NCBI GenBank assembly: GCA_013816225.1
Contig: JACDEQ010000162.1
Span: 1-5,371 of the forward strand
DNA: 5,371 bases
Direction: 5' to 3'
Origin: Armatimonadota bacterium
GTDB taxonomy: Bacteria > Armatimonadota > Fimbriimonadia > Fimbriimonadales > ATM1
Each line of letters starts with the position of its first letter. Position 1 is the first letter of the stretch. The notes under the pieces are model-generated. The model ran no database searches. It saw only the letters and a list, made by a program, of their open reading frames with translations, and was not told where the DNA came from. The position numbers and the translations under genes are program-made. Positions 1 through 5,371 of the stretch are shown here, piece after piece.

Positions 1-3000
1 CGACATCTACACCCGTTTCGAGGATGTGCTCCGGATCGGTGAGAATTAGCTTGGCTTCACCGCCGCCGAAGAGGTCGGCAAACATCTCGCCGAACGCATC
101 GTTCACCTTGTCGAAGGTCTCCGCGAATGCGCCCCGGGTTAGCCGATCGAGTTCGCCGACGCTACGGTCGAGCTCGGCCTTCGATTCGAGGATGTCCTCG
201 CGTTGGAGCGTAAGGATGTCGAAGCGCTCCGTCAGACGTTCGAAGGCCTCGATCGCGCCGACGTTGACGTCTCCCAACTCACGAATCTCGCGACGCAGCC
301 TTCCGGCGAGCCGTTGCGCGTCGGGCGGCAGCTCGACCAAAGGCGCCTGTTCCGAGGCCTCGTCCTCATTGACCGCATACTCCTCGAGGAGCCTAGCCAG
401 CCCCGCTGCGCGCTTCGTTTCCGCTCGGGCGCGAGCGATATCGTCGGCATAGGCGGAGTCTTCCAAGACCCGCGCCTCCTCCTGCAAAGTCTTCGCTGCA
501 GAAGCGTTCGTCGAACTCTGTTCCAAAAGCTGTCGGCGCCGATCCTGAGCGCCTTCGAGTTCTTGCTGCTTAGCGGCCATCTTTGACTTGAGGTTCTCCG
601 CCTCAGCCGCAGCCTCGCCGATCTGCCGCTCCTGTTGCTCACGCTCCGCGCCGAGATTCCCGATGCGGCTCTCACGCGACCGGTCGTAGGCTCTGGCCTC
701 CTCAAGCTCGACCAACGCACGCGACAGGCGCGCCTTGGCGTTTTCAAGACGCTCCCGCCCCTCGTTCAGGGACCTCTTCGCCTGCTCGCTGTCGGCAGAC
801 ATTGCCGCAGCGGCGCTCAAAAGCCTGTTGCGTTCCGCCTCCAATTCCTCGACCGAGGCGTACCTTTCATTAGAGCCTGCGGAGGCAGCCAGCAGGGATT
901 CCGTTTCAGCTAGTTCGGTTTCAAGCTTGGCTACGGACCGCTCCGTGGCGGCTCGTTCCTCGCGCACTGCGGTGAGCCAATGGATCGCTTCGGCGACCTC
1001 CGTTTCCTTCGCTTGGGTATCGGACCGGAGATCGTCAGCCTCGGCTGTTGCCTTCGTGTCTTCGGCCACCACCTGGTCGACCTGCGCTTCTAAATCGGCG
1101 ATTGTCTTATCCAGTTGCGAGTGCCGTTCCTCCGCCTCGCCGAGTTGAGCCTTCATTCGAATCGGGCCCGCGGCTTGCTTCGCGTTTCGCCCGCCCGACA
1201 CGGCGCCGCCTCCGAACACGACCTCGCCCTCGAGCGTCGCGATCTTGCGGTAGCCAGGTTCCTTGGCTAGGCGGGTTGCAGTATCCAAGTCTTGGACGAT
1301 GACCACACCGCCGAGAAGCAACTCGATGGCTGCTGTGTGCTCCTTCTTACACGAAACCATGTCGGCGGCGACACCGAGGGCCCCCTTCTTCAGAAGCGAA
1401 TCGATGTCCTTTTGGCGCGGCCTCGGGTTCACTAAGTCCGCAGCAAGGAACGTCGCTCGGCCGAGGCCTTCGGCTTTCAAAAGTTCGATCGCCGCCTTGG
1501 CATGCTTGGAATGCGAGGTGATTAGGTCTCCTGCAGATGCGCCAAGGGCCGATTCGATCGCCAGCGCAATCTTGGCCGGAGCTTGCACTGCCGACGAGAC
1601 CGGGAGGAAATCTCCTAACACTCGGCCTTCCTTGGCTGCGCTCAGAAGCATTCGCGCCCCGGAAGGCAGGCCTTCGAACGATTCCAACGTTGCTCGCAGA
1701 CCTTCCATTCGGCCGTCCAACCGCGCACGCTCGGTCAAGGCGTCCCTGCGCTCTTCTTCGATTGTTCGCAGACCATCCGCTTTGAGTCGACGGTCTTCGG
1801 CCAGTCGCTGCTCGCCCGTCCTGGCTTCGGAAAGGGCGGCTTTCGCAGATTCCAAGCTCAACTCGGCCTCCGCTTCACCTTTCTGTAGATCGGGGAGGGC
1901 TGCCGAGGCGTCTTGCGCCTCGCGAGCGAGCTTCTCCTTCCGCTCCGCGGCTTGGGCAAGCTTCGCCGCCTGCTCGATCATCTGAACCTGCGCCGTTCTA
2001 GCGTCCGCAAGTTTCTTGTCCGCGTCCGCGAGTTCGTCGGCGAGCGCCCTGGCATTTGAAACCGAGCCCTGGATTAGGGTGAGCAACTGCTCGACGGCAA
2101 CGCTTTCAGCGTCGGCGTCGCGCTGTGTCGCGTCGGCGGCATTCTCGGCTCTTGCAACACGTTCCTTGGCCGCCTCGGCCTCGCGCCCGCTGTCAGCGTT
2201 GAGTTCGTCCAGCGATTTGAGGCGCTGTTCGGCAAGTGCCTTCTTCGAAAGCGCCCTTTCCAGCGTAGTCGAAATCGATTGCACCGCCGCCCTTAGCGAA
2301 TCGAGGAGCAATTCCACTTCGGAGATCTTCAATGCGATTTGCAGCGACTCTTCGTCGGTCTCTCGCACGCTCTTTCTCTTTCGGTCCGCGTTAGTGCGCT
2401 TGACCAGGATCGAGGCCTCCAGCCGAGAGATATCGGTCCCGAGGTCTGCCGCTTCTTTGAGCAGCAAACCGGATTCGACTTCGCGCAGGCTCGCCAGGGC
2501 CTGCTTGTAGAGTTTGGCCGCCTCGGCTTGCTCACGCAGCGGTTCACGTTGGTTTTCGATTTCCAGAACTACGTCGTTGACACGCTGCAGGTGCTGGAGC
2601 GCGCTTTCGAGCCTCCTGAGGGCTTCGACCTTGCGCGTCCGGTACCGTTGAACTCCGGCAGCCTCGTCGATCCAGATGCGTCGTTCCTCGGGCGGTGCGC
2701 TGAGCGCGGCGTCGATGTCCTTCTGACTGACCACGGCGTAGCCGGTGCGCCCCAGCCCCGAATCGGCGAAGAGCTCGTAGATGTCCTTCAGGCGGCAAGC
2801 GTGCCGGTTGATCAAGTAGGTGCTCTCCCCCTTTCTGTCCAGCTTTCGCGTTACAACCACTTCCGTCGTTGCCACGGGCAATGAGCCGTCTTCATTATCG
2901 AAGACAAGGCTAACCTCGGCGTATCCCAATGCCCTCCGCCGAGAGGAGCCGCTGAAAATGACGTCGGTCGCTTGACCTGCGCGTAGGTTTCTGGCGCTGG

Positions 3001-3151
3001 GCTCGCCTAATGCCCACTGGATCGCGTCGACGATGTTGCTTTTGCCGCACCCGTTCGGGCCTACGACGGCGACGAGGTTCCCGTCGACGTCTATTTCCAG
3101 CTTATCGGCAAAGGACTTGAACCCGAATATCTTGATGCTTTTGAGTCGCAA
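1..3151 (-). CDS. smc: Chromosome segregation protein SMC, C-terminus cut by the window edge
   Basis: SMC is the ATPase that dimerises through its hinge, binds kleisin ScpA with ScpB, and compacts and segregates the nucleoid. Seen here: residues 1-14 read MRLKSIKIFGFKSF, the usual SMC opening. Walker A GPNGCGKSN is at 31-39, a Q-loop region (GLGRTGYAVVSQ) ends at Gln143, and PPEERR leads into DEAAG at about 153-166. A long Ala/Glu/Lys/Arg-rich coiled-coil arm runs from about 170 to 490. The hinge spans about 494-655 (AIESALG at 531-537, GRATF near 564-568, GGGAVSGGR at 647-655), followed by the returning coil from about 660 to 945. The C-terminal head begins with RREIRELGDVNVGAIEAF (953-970). 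All 1050 codons are open. Bacterial SMC is usually about 1150-1200 residues, so roughly 120-140 are missing, including the signature motif, Walker B and D-loop. The start is TTG, chosen because it gives the conserved N-terminus and follows GGAGA. The upstream co-oriented neighbour is a flavin reductase, 44 bases away. Confidence 0.97.
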   Translation of the reverse strand, partial: MRLKSIKIFGFKSFADKLEIDVDGNLVAVVGPNGCGKSNIVDAIQWALGEPSARNLRAGQATDVIFSGSSRRRALGYAEVSLVFDNEDGSLPVATTEVVVTRKLDRKGESTYLINRHACRLKDIYELFADSGLGRTGYAVVSQKDIDAALSAPPEERRIWIDEAAGVQRYRTRKVEALRRLESALQHLQRVNDVVLEIENQREPLREQAEAAKLYKQALASLREVESGLLLKEAADLGTDISRLEASILVKRTNADRKRKSVRETDEESLQIALKISEVELLLDSLRAAVQSISTTLERALSKKALAEQRLKSLDELNADSGREAEAAKERVARAENAADATQRDADAESVAVEQLLTLIQGSVSNARALADELADADKKLADARTAQVQMIEQAAKLAQAAERKEKLAREAQDASAALPDLQKGEAEAELSLESAKAALSEARTGEQRLAEDRRLKADGLRTIEEERRDALTERARLDGRMEGLRATLESFEGLPSGARMLLSAAKEGRVLGDFLPVSSAVQAPAKIALAIESALGASAGDLITSHSKHAKAAIELLKAEGLGRATFLAADLVNPRPRQKDIDSLLKKGALGVAADMVSCKKEHTAAIELLLGGVVIVQDLDTATRLAKEPGYRKIATLEGEVVFGGGAVSGGRNAKQAAGPIRMKAQLGEAEERHSQLDKTIADLEAQVDQVVAEDTKATAEADDLRSDTQAKETEVAEAIHWLTAVREERAATERSVAKLETELAETESLLAASAGSNERYASVEELEAERNRLLSAAAAMSADSEQAKRSLNEGRERLENAKARLSRALVELEEARAYDRSRESRIGNLGAEREQQERQIGEAAAEAENLKSKMAAKQQELEGAQDRRRQLLEQSSTNASAAKTLQEEARVLEDSAYADDIARARAETKRAAGLARLLEEYAVNEDEASEQAPLVELPPDAQRLAGRLRREIRELGDVNVGAIEAFERLTERFDILTLQREDILESKAELDRSVGELDRLTRGAFAETFDKVNDAFGEMFADLFGGGEAKLILTDPEHILETGVDV

Positions 3152-3155
3152 TGTA

Positions 3156-3160
3156 TCTCC
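3156..3160 (-). promoter_or_regulatory. Ribosome binding site of smc, supporting a TTG start
   Basis: On the minus strand GGAGA lies 4 bases before the TTG at 3151-3149. No ATG or GTG between this site and the first conserved SMC residues gives the expected MRLKSIKIFGF opening, so this Shine-Dalgarno decides the start. Confidence 0.7.
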
Positions 3161-3170
3161 GGAATGGTTA

Positions 3171-3184
3171 CGAGGGTACCCTCG
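3171..3184. promoter_or_regulatory. Perfect 14-base palindrome between the flavin reductase gene and smc
   Basis: CGAGGGTACCCTCG is identical to its own reverse complement. It sits 11 bases after the flavin reductase stop and 10 bases before the smc Shine-Dalgarno. It could be an operator for a dimeric regulator. As RNA it would give a 5-bp GC-rich stem with a GUAC loop. No T-run follows it on either strand, so an intrinsic terminator is unlikely. The role is inferred; only the symmetry is seen. Confidence 0.4.
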
Positions 3185-3195
3185 CAGCGGCTATT

Positions 3196-3834
3196 TTACT
3201 GACGGGACAACGGCGTCGAAGGGCGCGCCAAACGGAACCGTTCGGGCACGCCGGTGTCGATGTAGTTATCGCCGCCCAACCTGCCTACCGTGTGCAGCTT
3301 TTCGGCCAGCATCATCTGCCCCTCGAGCATCGCGTCGTCGACGTGAAATCTTACTACTTCGCCGATCACGTAGTTGCTCGCGGAAGGCCCATCTCCATGC
3401 CGGATAATCTTGAACACCGTGCATTCGAGGTGGACGGGACTTTCGGCAACCCTAGGCGGCCGGACGATGTCGGAAGCGATAGGGGTGAAGCAGGCAAGTT
3501 TCCACTCGTCTTCGGTCGGCCCGACCCTGACGCTCGTGATGTTCATTTCCTCGACCATTTCGCGTGTTACGATGTTCACGACGAATTCTCTGGTGGCAGA
3601 GACGTTGACGAGGGTGTCCTTTTCGGTTCCTTCGGGGGATAGGGTCGGCGAAATCATTAGACTCGGCGGGCTGGTTCCGCCAAGCTGGAAATAGCTGAAC
3701 GGAGCCAGGTTCTGCATTCCATCAGCAGAAACCGTGCTGACCAGAGCGATCGGCCTGGGAGTGACGACGTTCACGAGCATGTCGTAGCATTCGGACGGGC
3801 TAAGGTCCACGCTCCCAAAGCTGCGAAAAGCCAT
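3196..3834 (-). CDS. Flavin reductase family protein (FMN-binding split barrel)
   Basis: This 212-residue protein has the length and motif order of flavin reductase-like proteins (the DIM6/NTAB-type group), cytosolic FMN-binding split-barrel dimers. Family members either reduce flavin with NAD(P)H or simply bind FMN, so the substrate cannot be given. Visible motifs are VTPRPIALVST (24-34), a DG turn followed by NLAPFSYF (38-49), PPSLMIS (56-62), KDTLVNV (72-78), FVVNIVT (84-90), EMN near 96-98, GEVVRFHVDD (158-167), and VGRLGGDNY (183-191) followed by the FRLARP tail typical of the family. The ATG at 3834 starts exactly at the beginning of the family alignment. No Shine-Dalgarno precedes it; instead a -10 hexamer lies 5 bases upstream, which suggests a leaderless message. 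The gene ends with TAA 44 bases before smc on the same strand, so co-transcription is possible. No signal peptide or membrane segment is seen. Confidence 0.9.
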   Translation of the reverse strand: MAFRSFGSVDLSPSECYDMLVNVVTPRPIALVSTVSADGMQNLAPFSYFQLGGTSPPSLMISPTLSPEGTEKDTLVNVSATREFVVNIVTREMVEEMNITSVRVGPTEDEWKLACFTPIASDIVRPPRVAESPVHLECTVFKIIRHGDGPSASNYVIGEVVRFHVDDAMLEGQMMLAEKLHTVGRLGGDNYIDTGVPERFRLARPSTPLSRQ

Positions 3835-3839
3835 GGGAG

Positions 3840-3868
3840 ATTATAACGTCCGACGCGGCCTTGGTCAT
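3840..3868 (-). promoter_or_regulatory. Sigma-70-like promoter for the flavin reductase (and perhaps smc)
   Basis: Reading the minus strand, ATGACC (3868-3863, 4 of 6 matches to TTGACA) is followed after 17 bases by a perfect TATAAT (3845-3840). Only five bases, CTCCC, separate the TATAAT from the ATG at 3834. Transcription would therefore start on or next to the A of the start codon. This agrees with the absence of a Shine-Dalgarno for this gene. Confidence 0.55.
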
Positions 3869-3878
3869 CGGCCTGAGA

Positions 3879-3884
3879 TAGAAT
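3879..3884 (+). promoter_or_regulatory. Possible -10 hexamer for the plus-strand secreted-protein gene
   Basis: TAGAAT matches the -10 consensus at 5 of 6 positions and would place the transcript start about 10-12 bases before the ATG at 3903, just ahead of the Shine-Dalgarno. No -35 hexamer is found at a normal spacing; TTGGTC at 3861-3866 is only 12 bases away. This is a weak call. Confidence 0.25.
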
Positions 3885-3892
3885 GCCGGTTA

Positions 3893-3897
3893 AGAGG
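3893..3897 (+). promoter_or_regulatory. Shine-Dalgarno of the gene starting at 3903
   Basis: AGAGG lies 5 bases before the ATG at 3903. It supports both the start and the choice of the plus-strand frame over the long open frame on the opposite strand. Confidence 0.7.
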
Positions 3898-3902
3898 AAA
3901 CC

Positions 3903-4652
3903 ATGACATTCAATATTAGGCTGCTTTTGGGTTATGCCGTTCTTGTGTCGCTGGGATTCGCTCGGCAACAGAGCATTCTTGCCTCGGAATTCGCGTCGAG
4001 CTTGACCAAAGCGACAGGGATCGGCCTTTACCTCGATCCGCGCGCCGATAGCCTTCGCGTAACGGTGACAAGCGACCCTAAGGTAACGGCACAAAACTTC
4101 GAGGATCACGTGCAACGGCTCGCCAAAGCGTTGCCTCAGGGTTCGAGTTGGGCGAAGTTGCACCTTCCGCCGGCGCCCAAGGATAAGGTTTGGAAAGCCG
4201 CGGACGTCATCGCCTACGCGCGGTCGCAGGCTCAGCTGTACGGAACCGTTGGTGCGACTGAGGCGGGCACGGTAGAGATACTCTCCCAAAAACTCGAACC
4301 GGAAAGGGCAAAGCCGGTTATAGAGGCTTTGAACTTGAAGCCCGTTTACATCGTCGTGCTCGGCCGCGGTACGTTCAGCGGAACTTGGAACACGACGTAC
4401 GGGCAGATGATGCTGACACTTACCGGCCAGCGAGTTGCGGGAACTTACACCAGTGGAGATGGTGTGATCGAGGGCACCGTAACCGGCGATATTATGCGGT
4501 TTCGTTGGCTCGAACGAGGAAGCGGCCGAGGAGGGCCCGGCGCGTTCACGCTGTCCGAGGACGGAAACTCCTTCACTGGACGATGGGGCTACGACGACGT
4601 GGATCAAGAACCGGGCCCTTGGACGGGCACGCGAGTATCACACGCACCGTAA
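3903..4652 (+). CDS. Predicted secreted protein of unknown function with a C-terminal beta domain
   Basis: The product has 249 residues. Residues 1-20 look like a Sec signal peptide: a short n-region with Arg6, a hydrophobic stretch LLLGYAVLVSLGFA, and a likely signal peptidase I site after GFA (20). A lipobox is absent. Residues about 27-150 form an alpha/beta-looking region that I do not recognise. Its KATGIGLYLDPRADSLRV segment only loosely recalls the small secretin/STN-like folds seen in some exported proteins. Residues about 156-245 are rich in Gly, Thr and Ser with alternating hydrophobics (GTFSGTWNTTYG, GTYTSGDGVIEGTVTG, LSEDGNSFTGRWG). This resembles a small beta-barrel or sandwich domain common in exported hypothetical proteins. 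It has only one Cys-free, enzyme-motif-free sequence, so no catalytic role is visible. It is transcribed away from the flavin reductase gene and towards the AraC-DinB gene. The signal peptide and Shine-Dalgarno support the frame. The function is unknown. Confidence 0.85.
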   Translation: MTFNIRLLLGYAVLVSLGFARQQSILASEFASSLTKATGIGLYLDPRADSLRVTVTSDPKVTAQNFEDHVQRLAKALPQGSSWAKLHLPPAPKDKVWKAADVIAYARSQAQLYGTVGATEAGTVEILSQKLEPERAKPVIEALNLKPVYIVVLGRGTFSGTWNTTYGQMMLTLTGQRVAGTYTSGDGVIEGTVTGDIMRFRWLERGSGRGGPGAFTLSEDGNSFTGRWGYDDVDQEPGPWTGTRVSHAP

Positions 4653-4660
4653 GGGCCCGG
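4611..4660. terminator. Inverted repeat at the convergent gene ends, possible bidirectional terminator
   Basis: CCGGGCCCTT (4611-4620) and AAGGGCCCGG (4651-4660) are a perfect 10-bp inverted repeat around a 30-base loop. The loop can add a further ACGG/CCGT stem (4623-4626 with 4647-4650). The second arm overlaps the TAA of the plus-strand gene and abuts the TAG that ends the minus-strand DinB frame at 4661. It sits where two converging transcripts should end. No T-run follows on either strand, so classical intrinsic termination is not proven. Confidence 0.4.
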
Positions 4661-5371
4661 CTAATCGATCAACAGCCTGCTGTTGTCGAACTTCTCGCCA
4701 CGGGACCAGATAATCGGGTCCCCATAACCGATGTCTTTGCCAATTTCGCTCAATGCGGCAAATGCGAGCTGCCGACGGTAGGCCGAGAACGTGAGAATGT
4801 GCGCAAGTACCGCGCCGTATTGGAAGCGTTCGGGCGGCTCGCAAAGGGCGTCTACAAACTCCGAAGCCCATCAGGCCCTCGTCTTCGACCTCTTTCGCAA
4901 ACGCGACAAGCGCGGCACCGCTCGTTTCGTGCCGTTTTCGCAGGTCCCCGACCGCCATGGGCGATTGCGGGCAGTCGTATTCGTCGCCGTTGAACGCGGC
5001 GAGCCACAGCTCTTGGGTCACGACAAGCCGCTCCAGGACCGTCCGCAGCGTAGGTGCGGGCCGGTCGAACGGGATCGGGTTGGTCCCGGTGATCGTTTTG
5101 GCATCGAGCTGCTCTTCGGCCAGCGAATCAGCAGTTTCCAGCAGAGTCGCAACTTCGTCGATATGGTGTCGAAATAGCATTTCTGCAAGGGTCATCGTTG
5201 TTGCTCCTTGTCGCCTCACGATAAGTCCGCTCGGATGGAAATGGATTCCCGATTTGGTTTCCAATCGGTGGTTCACCGCGCCATCAGCTCGAAATTGCCT
5301 CGGAGAAACGCCGTAGGCGGTCTTGAAGGCTTTCGCGAACGCCTCCGGCGTTGAGTAGCCGACCTCTACCG
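4638..5371 (-). CDS. AraC-type HTH C-terminus fused to a DinB-like domain, 5' end outside window, frameshifted near the 3' end
   Basis: The frame is open from the right edge. The first 28 visible residues are the second helix-turn-helix of an AraC/XylS DNA-binding domain: VEVGYSTPEAFAKAFK followed by GVSPRQFR. A linker containing GIHFHPSG leads without a stop into a DinB-like four-helix domain starting around visible residue 59 (MTLAEMLFRHHIDEVATLLE; TLRTVLERLVVTQELWLAAF at 107-126). AraC regulators carrying such a C-terminal domain occur in bacteria; the fused domain is probably a ligand or metal-binding sensor, but this is inference. The second His usual in DinB proteins seems replaced (VVTQ), so metal binding is uncertain. 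After residue 168 (near 4867) the reading changes to an Arg/Pro-rich sequence that does not fit the family and ends at TGA 4638. The genuine tail is in the next frame and stops at 4661. A GTG at 5276 or the ATG at 5195 could be taken as a start, but the AraC motif upstream in the same frame argues for one longer gene. Confidence 0.8.
   Translation of the reverse strand, partial: VEVGYSTPEAFAKAFKTAYGVSPRQFRADGAVNHRLETKSGIHFHPSGLIVRRQGATTMTLAEMLFRHHIDEVATLLETADSLAEEQLDAKTITGTNPIPFDRPAPTLRTVLERLVVTQELWLAAFNGDEYDCPQSPMAVGDLRKRHETSGAALVAFAKEVEDEGLMGFGVCRRPLRAARTLPIRRGTCAHSHVLGLPSAARICRIERNWQRHRLWGPDYLVPWREVRQQQAVDRLAGPLRCV
4661..4869 (-). pseudogene. Out-of-frame 3' part of the DinB-like domain of the AraC-DinB gene
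   Basis: One frame over from the upstream reading, this stretch encodes FVDALCEPPERF, then HILTFSAYRRQL, IGYGDP and a final DNSRLLID before TAG at 4661-4663. These match the expected end of the DinB-like domain: the late helix with its His, then the GDP tail. In this frame a TGA lies just upstream, so the part cannot be translated alone from a nearby start. Removing one base from the CCC run at 4867-4869 joins both parts into EGLMASEFVDAL. The whole gene then ends at 4661, which gives a 177-residue DinB portion counted from 5195, normal for the family. The cause is either a one-base sequencing or assembly error in a homopolymer or a real inactivating frameshift. Confidence 0.75.
5204..5209 (-). 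promoter_or_regulatory. Internal Shine-Dalgarno before the DinB-like domain
   Basis: AAGGAG on the minus strand lies 8 bases before ATG at 5195-5193, which is exactly where the DinB-like domain starts. It also lies within the coding frame of the AraC-DinB linker. It could drive a separate DinB-only product, or be a coincidence of the codons for RRQGA. Confidence 0.4.

Noticed and set aside
24..2884. Several plus-strand and alternative minus-strand open frames of 70-240 codons inside the smc region, the longest at 1263-1985 (+).
   Set aside because: They lie opposite or out of frame with a continuous, clearly recognisable SMC coding frame. Their Ser/Arg/Ala-rich translations are typical antisense shadows and have no ribosome binding sites or family motifs.
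3033..3694. Plus-strand open frames opposite the flavin reductase gene and the smc start.
   Set aside because: They are shadows of a well-supported minus-strand gene with the complete flavin reductase motif order.
3771..4607. A 278-codon minus-strand open frame opposite the secreted-protein gene.
   Set aside because: It overlaps the start of the flavin reductase gene in another frame. Its translation has no recognisable motif, whereas the plus-strand frame has a signal peptide, a Shine-Dalgarno and a beta-domain pattern.
4670..4685. Inverted repeat CAACAGC-CT-GCTGTTG near the 3' end of the DinB-like frame.
   Set aside because: The loop is only two bases, there is no T-run, and it lies in codons for DNSRLLID. 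A chance match is likely.
4855..4880. Programmed ribosomal frameshift in the DinB-like domain.
   Set aside because: I see no recognised slippery heptamer or prfB-like stop-associated signal. A one-base difference in a homopolymer is the simpler explanation.
4638..5276. A stand-alone 212-codon minus-strand gene starting at a GTG at 5276.
   Set aside because: The same frame continues upstream to the window edge and encodes an AraC helix-turn-helix. The GTG lies in the linker and has no good Shine-Dalgarno, and the last 40 or so codons are out of frame with the family.
4385..5316. Plus-strand open frames overlapping the AraC-DinB gene and the end of the secreted-protein gene.
   Set aside because: The minus-strand translation contains the AraC helix-turn-helix and DinB-like sequence. 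The plus-strand products are Arg-rich or Ser-rich with no family resemblance.

Overview
The window is a stretch of bacterial chromosome with moderately high GC, dense coding and short intergenic gaps. I see no rRNA, tRNA, CRISPR array, insertion sequence or phage gene. A free-living bacterium is the safe reading. The phylum cannot be fixed from this window; an Armatimonadota-like organism is only a guess from the overall style of the proteins.

Layout: (1) Positions 1-3151, minus strand, hold most of smc, the chromosome-condensation ATPase. I read the frame through all 1050 codons without a stop. The gene starts at a TTG and runs off the left edge shortly before the expected ABC signature and Walker B motifs. 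(2) A 44-base gap (3152-3195) carries the smc ribosome binding site and a perfect 14-base palindrome. (3) Positions 3196-3834, minus strand, hold a flavin reductase-like, FMN-binding split-barrel protein that probably lies at the head of the smc transcript. (4) A 68-base divergent intergenic region (3835-3902) has a good sigma-70-type promoter for the minus strand whose predicted transcript would be nearly leaderless, and a clear Shine-Dalgarno for the plus strand. (5) Positions 3903-4652, plus strand, encode a predicted secreted protein of unknown function with a glycine/threonine-rich beta domain at its C-terminus. (6) The converging gene on the minus strand (4661 to the right edge) encodes the C-terminal end of an AraC-type DNA-binding domain fused in frame to a DinB-like four-helix domain. 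Its DinB part is broken by a one-base frameshift near 4867-4869.

The genes do not form an obvious single pathway. Flavin reductase and smc are co-oriented and could be co-transcribed. The secreted protein is divergent from them and convergent with the AraC-DinB gene, and the last two genes end 8 bases apart beside a GC-rich inverted repeat. I found no convincing undescribed multi-gene system. The points most worth a second look are the frameshifted AraC-DinB fusion with its internal start signal, the palindrome in front of smc, the leaderless-looking promoter and the unknown secreted protein.
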